From CAJPSE01 sp963514535 (GTDB lineage Bacteria > Synergistota > Synergistia > Synergistales > Aminobacteriaceae), in assembly GCA_963514535.1 (NCBI GenBank), contig CAUPUB010000002.1, positions 1 through 48,139 on the forward strand: 48,139 nucleotides of DNA. Direction: 5' to 3'. The position numbers and the translations under genes were made by a program. Of this stretch, positions 32,953 through 40,631 are shown piece by piece; positions within the stretch are counted from its first letter, which is position 1; every line of letters begins with the position of its first letter. A model generated the notes under the pieces. The model made no database searches, had not been told where the DNA came from, and saw only the letters and a list, made by a program, of their open reading frames with translations.

Positions 32953-35643
32953 ATGAAACTGCAAAAAAAAGTCTTCCGTGCTATCGTGGGGATCCTCCTG
33001 GGGCTCTCCCTGATCATGAGCGCGACCACAACCCACAATACCGTCAAGGCGTTCGAGGGTATGGAGCGCCGCTTTTTCGAGCAGAATATGTTTCTCCTGC
33101 AGAAGTACATCGATGACGAGGTCAATCGCCTGACCGACTACGTCGCTGACTGGGGTGCGTGGGACGCCATGTATTCCTTCATGGAGACGCGGGATACCCT
33201 GCGCTTCGAGGAGCTGTTGACCGGGACGAGCCTCCGGGCCCTGGACATCGATTTCCTGGCGGTACTCGACAGGGACATGAACACCGTGGTGGGGTACATG
33301 GTCAACGAGCTCGGCGGAGAGGTCCCCCTGGGCAATAAGGCGCTGGAGCGGCTCAAGGCGGTTGGGTCGCAGTTTTTCACGCTGGAATCCGAGGCGCCCG
33401 ATTTCGGCTCCGAGGAACAGTCGTTTTCTCTCCATTTTATGAAGCTGGATGACAGCATCTATCTTTTTGGAAGCAACCCTATCCTGATGACGAATTGGAG
33501 CGGTCCTGCCAGGGGTGTGATCCTCATTGGGGTGGACTTTACGAAGCGGCTGGAGCAGATCTCGGAGACGCTCGGGAACCCCTGTGAATTTCTCCCCGTC
33601 CCTCCCCAGCGTTACCCGGACCGCTGGAGCAAGAACGTCACCATCGAGGAGTCGGTGGAGGGACAGGCCCTGGTGTGGCAATCGCGCGGTGCGGTCATCG
33701 GCTCGGATACCCCCTATGCCCTGATGATCCGCACCCCCCGCAACATCTACAACGAGGGCAAAAAAGCGGTCTACAATTCCTACCTCTGGATCTTCCTCAA
33801 CGGCATCGTCGTCGTGGTGGTCGTGATGGAGCTTTTGTCCCGCCTGGTCCTCAATCGCCTCGAGAAGCTGCGGGAGGTTGCGGACACGATCACGGAGGAG
33901 CTCAGCCTGTCCCTTCGCGTCCCTGTGACCTGGAACGACGAGATCTCGGACCTTTCCCGGTCCTTCAACGTCGTCTTCGGGACGCTGGAGCGTATCGTGA
34001 TGAACATCCCGGATGCCATGGTCCTCTGTACCCCGGAGGGAGAGGTCATCCTGGCGAACCTCCAGGCCCGGCGGGTCCTTGGCCTGGGGGGGGCGCCCAA
34101 AAACGGCAGGGGGATGCCGATAGAGGCTCTGGTCCGGAGGGAGGGGGGGGAGGGCTCCGTCCTTTCCGGGAAGGAGCAGGATGTCTACGAGGCCTTCCTT
34201 TGTTCCCTGGGCGGTCTGGAGATTCCCGTAGAGATCCATCAGCGCTCCATCACCTTCGGAAAACGCAAACTGATCCTCTTCCTGGCGCGGGACCTGACGG
34301 ACCGCAAGCGCCTCGAGACGCGGCTCGCCTGGAAGCTCTATTACGACGACCTTACGGGGCTCCCCAATCGGACGTCGCTTGTCGAGGCCATAAGTACTGT
34401 CCTGAAGAAGATGGAGTCTGGTTCGGGCGCTGTCCGTCGGACAGCCCTGGCGCTCATCAACATGGACCATTTCAAGAGCATCAACGCCGAGGTGGGGGAC
34501 GTCAACGGGGACAGGATCCTGGTGATGGTCTCCGAGCGGCTCAGGGACACTCTGGGCGGCAGGGGCACGATATACCGGACGGGCGGTGACGAGTTCGCCC
34601 TCCTGATCGAAATGCAGGGCGATGTCCAGGACAGGGCATCCCTGCTCGCCCTGCTGGAGGGGGCGCGAGACGCGGTCAACCTTCCCTGCGAGGTGGGGGA
34701 GGATGTGGTCCATCCCAGCGCGAGCATCGGGGCCCTGTCGGATGTCTCCATCTGGAACTCCCCCTCGGTCATCATCGAAAAGGCGATGAGCGCGCTGAAG
34801 AACGCGAAGAAGGTCGGGCTGGGGGCTGTGATCTTCTTCGAGGGGCACGACGAACAGGAGGAGGTCCCCTTCTCCGGATCCATCCTCAACATGAGGGCCG
34901 AGCTCCGCTCGGCTCTCGATAACGACGAGTTTCTCTCCTACTTTCAACCCGTCTATTCCATCGAGGATCGGAGGCTCAGCGGGTTCGAGACGCTGGTGCG
35001 CTGGATGCACCCTCAAAAGGGATTCCTGCCGCCCTCGCGTTTCATCCCCTACGCCGAGCGCATTGGGCTGGTCGGCGAGATCGACCGCTGCATGATGCGC
35101 CGTGCCATGGAGGCCATACGCAAGTCCTCGAACACCTTTTACTTCTCGGCCAACGGATCGTCCAACCTGATGCAGAGCCCTAATGCGGCGACCCTCATCC
35201 GGGACTCCCTGGATGAGGCGGCCATCGACCCCTCCTGCTTCGTGGTCGAGGTGACCGAGAGCGTCCTTATCGACAACTTAAAGGGGGTCAGTGCGACGCT
35301 CGACAGGCTTCGGGAGATGGGGGTCCGGATCTTCCTCGACGACTTCGGGACGGGTTACTCGTCGTTACAGTACATCCATTCCCTGCCGCTCGACTGCATC
35401 AAGCTGGATATCGCCTTTGTCCGCCACGTCTTTGACTCCGAGAAGGAGGCCAGGATGCTGCACACCATCATCGATATGGCGAACGCACTGAACCTGGATA
35501 CGGTCGCCGAGGGGGTCGAGACGGAGGAGCAGTTGTCCTGGCTCGCCGAGGCAGGGTGTGGAAAGGCGCAGGGCTTCTATTTCTCCAAACCACTGGCCTG
35601 GGCCGACGCAGAAAAACTGATTCGGAGGGAAAGAGCAAAATGA
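32953..35643 (+). CDS. Membrane receptor with CHASE4-like, HAMP, PAS, GGDEF and EAL domains
   Basis: This encodes 896 residues. A first membrane helix (residues 6-25) and a second near 270-293 (LWIFLNGIVVVVVVMELL) enclose a ~240-residue periplasmic sensor resembling CHASE4 (DWGAWDAMYSF). HAMP-like (~295-345) and PAS-like (~350-455) segments follow. The GGDEF core is intact (GGDEF 544-548), without an RxxD product-inhibition site just before it. The EAL domain keeps FETLVRW (Glu679), ESVLIDNLKG, DDFGTGYSSL (Asp796, Asp797) and VAEGVETEEQL, so phosphodiesterase activity is likely. It should make or degrade cyclic di-GMP in response to a periplasmic signal. The ATG at 32953 has GAGG 9 nt upstream. 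The stop overlaps the next gene by ATGA. Confidence 0.9.
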   Translation: MKLQKKVFRAIVGILLGLSLIMSATTTHNTVKAFEGMERRFFEQNMFLLQKYIDDEVNRLTDYVADWGAWDAMYSFMETRDTLRFEELLTGTSLRALDIDFLAVLDRDMNTVVGYMVNELGGEVPLGNKALERLKAVGSQFFTLESEAPDFGSEEQSFSLHFMKLDDSIYLFGSNPILMTNWSGPARGVILIGVDFTKRLEQISETLGNPCEFLPVPPQRYPDRWSKNVTIEESVEGQALVWQSRGAVIGSDTPYALMIRTPRNIYNEGKKAVYNSYLWIFLNGIVVVVVVMELLSRLVLNRLEKLREVADTITEELSLSLRVPVTWNDEISDLSRSFNVVFGTLERIVMNIPDAMVLCTPEGEVILANLQARRVLGLGGAPKNGRGMPIEALVRREGGEGSVLSGKEQDVYEAFLCSLGGLEIPVEIHQRSITFGKRKLILFLARDLTDRKRLETRLAWKLYYDDLTGLPNRTSLVEAISTVLKKMESGSGAVRRTALALINMDHFKSINAEVGDVNGDRILVMVSERLRDTLGGRGTIYRTGGDEFALLIEMQGDVQDRASLLALLEGARDAVNLPCEVGEDVVHPSASIGALSDVSIWNSPSVIIEKAMSALKNAKKVGLGAVIFFEGHDEQEEVPFSGSILNMRAELRSALDNDEFLSYFQPVYSIEDRRLSGFETLVRWMHPQKGFLPPSRFIPYAERIGLVGEIDRCMMRRAMEAIRKSSNTFYFSANGSSNLMQSPNAATLIRDSLDEAAIDPSCFVVEVTESVLIDNLKGVSATLDRLREMGVRIFLDDFGTGYSSLQYIHSLPLDCIKLDIAFVRHVFDSEKEARMLHTIIDMANALNLDTVAEGVETEEQLSWLAEAGCGKAQGFYFSKPLAWADAEKLIRRERAK

Positions 35644-37268
35644 AAAGATGGCTGTTGGGAACGGGCATGATCTGCGGCATCCTTCTGGCGCTTGTCTCCC
35701 CGGCCCTCGGGAGGGATGGGAGGGTGACGATCCTCTGCATCAACCATCTGAAGAGCCAGCTCCTGCCGATCTCGGAGAAGGTGAACAAGACATCGGTGCG
35801 CATCGGAGGGCTGTCTCATGCCGCAGGGCTCGTGGAACAGGAACGGTCCCAGAACGACCCGAACGCCATCTTCGTCCAGACCGGGGAGGCCGTCGAAGGG
35901 CCGATGTGGCGTTATTTCGGCGGGGTCCCGGAGTTCTCGGCCCTCTCGGCCGCCGGGGTCCAGGTGGGGATGATCGGCAAACGCGAATTCGACTACGGGT
36001 GGGACCACCTGAAGCAGGCCCTGGATCATGCGTCCTTCCCCATGGTCCTCTCGAACGTGTCGATATCCGATCCCGAGGTGGCGCGCAAATTCGTGCGGAA
36101 CGTCATCGTCCCGGCGGGGGACCTGAAGGTCGGCTTCTTCGCGATGCTTTCGACCTGGCTCTTCTCCGTAGCGAAGAAGACGGACGAGCTGATCGTCCTG
36201 ACCGATACGGAGGGCATAGCCCGGGAGATGGTCTCTGATCTGCGTGCCCAGGGCGCGGACGTCGTCGTGATGCTCAGCAACCTCAGCGAGGGCGAGAACA
36301 AGCGCTTGGCGGAGTCGGTCTCGGGGATCCACGCGATCGTCGGCCGCGGGGTCTCCGAGAAGGAGGAGGTACAGCTGCAGCTTGTCCAGGGTCCCGACGA
36401 TTGGACGACTGCCGTGGCTTGGAGCGGTTCCAGGGGAAAGTTTCTGGGCAAACTCGTCCTGACGATCGAAAAGGGCAGGTTGGTGTGGGACCAGACGTTC
36501 TGGCGTCTTTTGAACATTTCCCCGAAGACGCCCCCGAACCCAGAGGTCATGAGGATTGCTGCGGAGTACGAGGGCAAGTTAAACAGCAACCTGGAGCGGG
36601 CGGTGGGCTTCTTCGAGACCCCCGTCGACGCCCACAAGAGGGCGCTGCGGATTCGGGAGATGCCTCTGGGGGACTTCGTGGCGGATGGGCTTCGGTGGCG
36701 GTTCAAGACGGATGTGGGGCTCGCCAACGGCGGATCCCTGAGGGGGGACCGAATCTTCCCCGCCGGGGAGGTCTCGGAGAAGAACCTGATGGAGATCCTG
36801 CCGTTCGGCAACACCATCGACGTCATCACGGTGACGGGAAAACAGCTTCGGCAAATCATGGAGCTCTCCGCCTCCGCCCTGGTTGCCGAGGGCGAGCATT
36901 TCGACCCCGCGTTTCGCGTCCCGGACGGAGGGTTCCTCCAGATCTCCGGGCTGAAGGTCGTCTACGACCTCAAGGAGAAGGCCGCGTCCTTCGACGCGGA
37001 GGGCAGGCTTTTATCCTGGGGTAACCGCCTGAAACAGATCTCCGTGCTGAAGGACGGGGAGTGGCGTGAGGTTGACGATAAGGCAAAGTACACCGTGGCG
37101 GTCAACAGCTGGACTGCGGGCGGGGGCGACCGTTACTTCGTGTTCGAGGAGGCCCGGAGGGAATCGACGGAGGTCCGGGACGTGGATGCTATGGTGGACT
37201 ACCTGCGTTCCTTTCCCGACGGAAGGGTGAGCATGAGGACGGACGGCCGTATCGTCATCGAAAGGTGA
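35640..37268 (+). CDS. 5'-nucleotidase/UshA-like protein with degenerate metallophosphatase domain
   Basis: This 542-residue protein has a signal peptide (WLLGTGMICGILLALVSPALG). Residues 25-280 align with the metallophosphatase domain of UshA, but every metal-site motif is replaced: the HTNDHHG position reads CINHLK (33-38), SGGD reads TGEA (81-84), GNHEFD reads GKREFD (113-118), the His-containing THMG position reads LSNLS (212-216), and GGHS reads GRGVS (235-239). The C-terminal nucleotide-binding domain (residues ~325-540) is well kept, with LANGGSLRGD (361-370) and PFGN (388-391). It is therefore probably a catalytically dead periplasmic nucleotide- or ligand-binding protein. It overlaps the GGDEF-EAL gene by 4 bp and has GGAGGG 10 nt before its ATG. 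Confidence 0.85.
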   Translation: MKRWLLGTGMICGILLALVSPALGRDGRVTILCINHLKSQLLPISEKVNKTSVRIGGLSHAAGLVEQERSQNDPNAIFVQTGEAVEGPMWRYFGGVPEFSALSAAGVQVGMIGKREFDYGWDHLKQALDHASFPMVLSNVSISDPEVARKFVRNVIVPAGDLKVGFFAMLSTWLFSVAKKTDELIVLTDTEGIAREMVSDLRAQGADVVVMLSNLSEGENKRLAESVSGIHAIVGRGVSEKEEVQLQLVQGPDDWTTAVAWSGSRGKFLGKLVLTIEKGRLVWDQTFWRLLNISPKTPPNPEVMRIAAEYEGKLNSNLERAVGFFETPVDAHKRALRIREMPLGDFVADGLRWRFKTDVGLANGGSLRGDRIFPAGEVSEKNLMEILPFGNTIDVITVTGKQLRQIMELSASALVAEGEHFDPAFRVPDGGFLQISGLKVVYDLKEKAASFDAEGRLLSWGNRLKQISVLKDGEWREVDDKAKYTVAVNSWTAGGGDRYFVFEEARRESTEVRDVDAMVDYLRSFPDGRVSMRTDGRIVIER

Positions 37269-37296
37269 GGAAAACGGTGGAAACCGATGAAAGGAC

Positions 37297-37327
37297 GAGA
37301 GGGGGGCTTGCCCCCCTCTCATTTTTT
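37297..37327 (+). terminator. Terminator of the GGDEF-EAL/UshA-like operon
   Basis: A GAGAGGGGGG/CCCCCCTCTC stem with a tight CTTG loop is followed by ATTTTTTT, 28 bp after the stop. The convergent methyltransferase gene ends inside it at 37319. Confidence 0.9.
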
Positions 37328-37942
37328 TCGGATATCTCCCCGGCACTCGTAGACGAACGCCGGAGGGATGTTGATGGGGACGAAGGAGGTCCGGATCTCC
37401 GAGAAGCGCGATTCGAAGTGGTGCTTCATGATCTTGGAGTACTGATAGACCACGAACTTGCCGCCGGGGACCAGGGTATCCTGGACGGCGTCCAGGATAC
37501 GGGCGGTCATCGACGGGGGAAGGACGGTGAAGGGCAGGCTCGAGACGATGCAGTCCAGCTTGTCGATGCCCAGGTCCTCCAGGATGGCGGGCAGTTCCTG
37601 GGCGTCCCCGTAGAGCTCCAGGCCGGGGTGCGAGACGCCGATCATCCGCTGGAGGTCTGGGTCGATCTCGAACACGAGAAGTCGGGCGTCCGGCCGCGCC
37701 CGGCGGACGATGCTCCGGGTGAAGACCCCCGTCCCGGCCCCGAGCTCGGCGATGTTTTGGGCCTGGCTCCAGTCGATCTTGTCCAGGACCGCGCGGGTGA
37801 GATAGGGTGAGCTGGGGATGATGCTCCCCACCTGGCGGGGAGCGCCGACGAAGCGCCGCAGAAAGACCATGCCCTCCGCAATCCGTGTTTTCAGCTGCCT
37901 TCCCTGGCGCTGCAGTTGACCGTAATCTTTGCTCAATGCCAT
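37319..37942 (-). CDS. Class I SAM-dependent methyltransferase, PmtA/KsgA-like
   Basis: This encodes 207 residues. Motif I is IAELGAGTGVFTRSIVRRA and the acidic strand-2 end is LLVFEIDPDL. CIVSSLPFTVLPP replaces the NLPY loop of KsgA, as in phospholipid N-methyltransferases (PmtA type), and the opening VFLRRFVGAPRQVGSIIPSS is also typical of that group. The likely substrate is phosphatidylethanolamine or a similar lipid, but rRNA-methyltransferase-like homologues exist. The ATG at 37942 is used because AAAGGA is just upstream (spacing short, 4 nt); an earlier start at 38050 would add about 36 residues without ribosome-site support. Confidence 0.78.
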   Translation of the reverse strand: MALSKDYGQLQRQGRQLKTRIAEGMVFLRRFVGAPRQVGSIIPSSPYLTRAVLDKIDWSQAQNIAELGAGTGVFTRSIVRRARPDARLLVFEIDPDLQRMIGVSHPGLELYGDAQELPAILEDLGIDKLDCIVSSLPFTVLPPSMTARILDAVQDTLVPGGKFVVYQYSKIMKHHFESRFSEIRTSFVPINIPPAFVYECRGDIRKK

Positions 37943-38112
37943 CCGATCCTTTCGCTCCAATTCCGCCCCGGCTTCGACGACCACATTCAAAAAATCCTTT
38001 GTCCGGGTACGTTCCTTTCCTCGGTGTCCCTGATGTGCGATAATTTTTAACATGGCTATCACTATGGTATCTCACTTCTCTCGCCTTGAGACAGCTTAAT
38101 AATCATGAACAG

Positions 38113-38204
38113 TTAAGGAAGCGCTGATTAAAACAAAAACGCATATTTTTCCAAAGAGGAGTATGCAAAACATCTATGGGCAAAAATCTCCAGCGCTTCC
38201 CTAA
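38113..38204. mobile_element. 92-bp element with 13-bp terminal inverted repeats (MITE-like)
   Basis: TTAAGGAAGCGCT at the left end and AGCGCTTCCCTAA at the right end are inverted with one mismatch. The interior is AT-rich, unlike its surroundings, with an AAAAACGCATATTTTT near-palindrome. The left end, TTAAGGAAGCGCTGATTAAA, is matched inversely by 38432-38451, which forms the last codons of the Rpn gene. It carries no gene of its own beyond a 28-codon open frame. Confidence 0.5.
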
Positions 38205-38209
38205 AAATT

Positions 38210-38410
38210 AACATGGGGGCTTCGCCCCCTGATGAAGCCCCTAAGCGACCGACACGGCTCGTACCTGGTGAAGAAACTAAGTGATCGACACAACTCGCGT
38301 TGCTCGTTGGTCGCCTACTTATCGCCGGTCGTCTGCTTAAAGCCCCCACGCCGCTATCCCGATAGCGGCGGCCCCGGCAAGTCTCTTCCTCAAAACAGGC
38401 AAGCTGGGGT
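38210..38410. repeat. Dispersed palindromic repeat, copy 2, with nested inverted repeats
   Basis: A GGGGGC-TTC-GCCCCC hairpin (38216-38230 region) is followed by the 21-bp stretch shared exactly with 15072-15092. Nested imperfect palindromes follow: an inner pair, AAGTGATCGACACAACTCGC against GCTCGTTGG...CCTACTT, and an outer pair, TAAGCGACCGACACGG against CCGGTCGTCTGCTTA. The sequence could form a cruciform or long RNA hairpin. It lies between the methyltransferase and Rpn genes. Confidence 0.75.
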
Positions 38411-38431
38411 ACCACCGGGGGGCTTCATGGA

Positions 38432-39433
38432 TTAAATCAGCGTTTCCTTAAATCTTTCCTGATTTTTTAAGGCTTGGATTTCCTCCAGGGGCAATCCTGT
38501 AGCCTCCGCAATTTGGGTTAAGTCCAGTCCCATCCGAAGCAAATTCCGTGCCGTTTCCGTTCTGCCGAGCTGGATGCCTCTTGCCTCACCGAGCTGGATG
38601 CCTTTCTCGATACCCTTTCGCTCCATAATGCTGACGTACATCCGTCCCGCCTCCTTCGCCTGCTCCAAGGTATTCTCCCACTCCTCGTATTCCCGTGAGC
38701 TCTCGTCCTCCGTGAGGTGAATCACACCCTCCAAAAACATCAGAAGCTGCGCCTTGTCCGCATGGGGCCAGCCCCGCTCATCAAGAAGCTCCAGCATTTC
38801 TTTTAAGTAATCCAGCTTGTGCACTTCGCTGCCCCGGCTCTTCCAGGCCCGAAGCCCCGCCAGATGCGCCCAGTCAAAGGGGTTTTCGCTCGCCTTCAAC
38901 ACTTCCTCGTCCCCCTCGTAAATCCTGAATACCGGGAACTCGTAGCTTACCCTAGTCCCGTAGCTCTCCCAGCGATAGACGCCGCTGGCCTGCGCCTTTG
39001 ACAGCGGCTCGATGAGAAGGGCCAAAGCGATCACGGGCCTTTGGTAGCGTCCTTCCAACAGCCCCCGGTAACGGTGCATCCTGAGGGGAAAGTCCTCGTT
39101 GCCGCCGCGTCCTTGCACCTCCGCATGAAGGAGAATCCAGGCGTTTTCGCCGGAGCGAAGCGGGACGTTCGCCAGAAGGTCAACGAAGCGGTTCCCATCC
39201 GGCTCTCCCCCTTCATAATGACGGGTAAAGCGGGCCAGCCGGCGCAGTTCCTTATCCAAAAAGACAACGTCTCGTTTATCGTCGATATCGCAGGCCAGAT
39301 CGGGCAGAAGGGACCGGAGCATGGGGACAAAGAAGCGAGCCAGCAGGTCCCTCCAGAGCAGGTCGTCGTGGCGTGGTTCGCCGCCGCCCTTTTCATCGGT
39401 ATTCGTCGAATGGTCCTTCTCCTTTTGGCTCAA
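38432..39433 (-). CDS. Rpn-family PD-(D/E)XK nuclease / putative transposase, second gene
   Basis: This 333-residue protein has the nuclease core FVDLLANVPL (Asp85) and HAEVQG (Glu105, Gln107), the YhgA/Rpn-type Asp...Glu-x-Gln signature, followed by PLRMHRYRGLLEGRY. The C-terminus has Gly-x-x-x-Gly repeats (GIEKGIQLGEARGIQLG) and a tail (LTQIAEATGLPLEEIQALK) very like that of the Rpn gene at 7.9 kb, although the cores differ. It starts with TTG behind GAGGTGAGG, the same ribosome-site pattern as the first Rpn gene. Its last codons coincide with an inverted repeat shared with the adjacent 92-bp element. Confidence 0.9.
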   Translation of the reverse strand: MSQKEKDHSTNTDEKGGGEPRHDDLLWRDLLARFFVPMLRSLLPDLACDIDDKRDVVFLDKELRRLARFTRHYEGGEPDGNRFVDLLANVPLRSGENAWILLHAEVQGRGGNEDFPLRMHRYRGLLEGRYQRPVIALALLIEPLSKAQASGVYRWESYGTRVSYEFPVFRIYEGDEEVLKASENPFDWAHLAGLRAWKSRGSEVHKLDYLKEMLELLDERGWPHADKAQLLMFLEGVIHLTEDESSREYEEWENTLEQAKEAGRMYVSIMERKGIEKGIQLGEARGIQLGRTETARNLLRMGLDLTQIAEATGLPLEEIQALKNQERFKETLI

Positions 39434-39822
39434 AGCCTCACCTCATTTCATAATGATACAGGCTTCGTCAGAGCCAGTATAGCAAAAGCCAGGGCTGTTC
39501 CGGTAGGGGATATCACTTGGAGATTCCGTTGGGGTTATGTTTTGCCTTTCATACACTCACTTTTCCCAAAACCACAGGTTGAGGTAGCCTTATCGAAGAT
39601 TGAGCGAGTTATGGTTTTGGGCTTCCCCTACTCCATTGACATCCTCAATGCTATTTGATAATTTTGTTTTTGTCTTCCTTTTCATTCTGGCAGAGCAACA
39701 TTCTACTTATACTTTTTTGATAATCATGACTTTTAGCTGTAGCGTAGGGGATGCGGCCGGGGGAGCGGGGTTTTGTCGGGGACGGATTGGTCGAGGATCA
39801 TCGAGAAGGAGGGACCGCGAGG
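39434..39822. promoter_or_regulatory. Gene-free region with the second Rpn promoter
   Basis: On the minus strand TGCTATACT (-10 hexamer at 39476-39481) is an extended -10 for the second Rpn gene. The remaining ~340 bp, AT-richer than the average here, contains no convincing gene. Confidence 0.5.
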
Positions 39823-40566
39823 ATGGATGGGAACAAACGAGGAAAACGCCTGGTCGTGCTGACCGGTGCGGGGATGAGCGCCGAGAGCGGGCTCAAGACC
39901 TTCCGCGACGCCGGGGGGCTTTGGGAGGAGTACGACGTCATGGAGGTCGCCAGCATCGAGGGGTGGCACCACAACCCCAAACTGATGACCGAGTTCTACA
40001 ACCAGCGCCGGGAACAGCTGGCCCATGTGGAGCCGAACCTTGGGCACCGCATCCTGGCGGAGCTCGAGGAGTTCTTCGACGTGGGGATCGTCACCCAGAA
40101 CGTGGACAACCTGCACGAGCGCGCCGGGAGCACGAAGGTGCTGCACCTGCATGGGGAGCTGACCAAGGTACGCAGTGTCCGGGACGAGACCCGGGTCCGC
40201 GACATCGGCTACAGCCGGATGGAGTTCGGGGAGACGGATACGGACGGCTCTCCGCTGCGTCCCCATATCGTCTGGTTCGGGGAGGCGGTCCCGATGATCG
40301 CGGAGGCGTCCCGGTGGGTGGCGGGGGCGGACATCTTCGCCGTGGTGGGCACGTCCCTGAACGTGTACCCGGCCGCCGGACTGATCCACGACCTGCGCCC
40401 CGGAACACCCGCGTTCCTGATCGACCCCAACGAGGTCGCGCTTCCGAGCAGTTCCCATTTCACCGTGATCCGCGCTGGCGCGGGCCGCGGCATGGAGTTG
40501 CTGAGGGAGAAGCTGTTGAACCTTTTCCCTGCACCGGACTCCCGGCCGCGGCAGAGGGTGAGTTGA
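39823..40566 (+). CDS. Sirtuin (NAD-dependent protein deacylase) lacking zinc cysteines
   Basis: This encodes 247 residues. The NAD-binding motif is LTGAGMSAESGLKTFRDAGG. TQNVDNLHERAG and the catalytic His110 in LHLHGEL are intact, as is GTSLNVYPAAGL near the C-terminus. The region that normally holds two Cys-x-x-Cys pairs (residues ~113-140) has none, and the whole protein contains no cysteine. Zinc-free sirtuins are known in some bacteria. It should remove acyl groups from lysine, consuming NAD+. The ATG at 39823 has AAGGAGGG 9 nt upstream. A ModD-like gene follows 65 bp later. Confidence 0.9.
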   Translation: MDGNKRGKRLVVLTGAGMSAESGLKTFRDAGGLWEEYDVMEVASIEGWHHNPKLMTEFYNQRREQLAHVEPNLGHRILAELEEFFDVGIVTQNVDNLHERAGSTKVLHLHGELTKVRSVRDETRVRDIGYSRMEFGETDTDGSPLRPHIVWFGEAVPMIAEASRWVAGADIFAVVGTSLNVYPAAGLIHDLRPGTPAFLIDPNEVALPSSSHFTVIRAGAGRGMELLREKLLNLFPAPDSRPRQRVS

Positions 40567-40631
40567 GACGCGGCGCAGTGTGGTGCCGCTTTTATGGGCT
40601 GGCGATCCGTCCAAGGGAAGGAGAAGCACCG

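Noticed and set aside
31518..33125. Upstream extension of the second permease to about 905 residues
   Set aside because: The extension overlaps the first permease out of frame; the ATG at 31517 directly follows that gene's stop.
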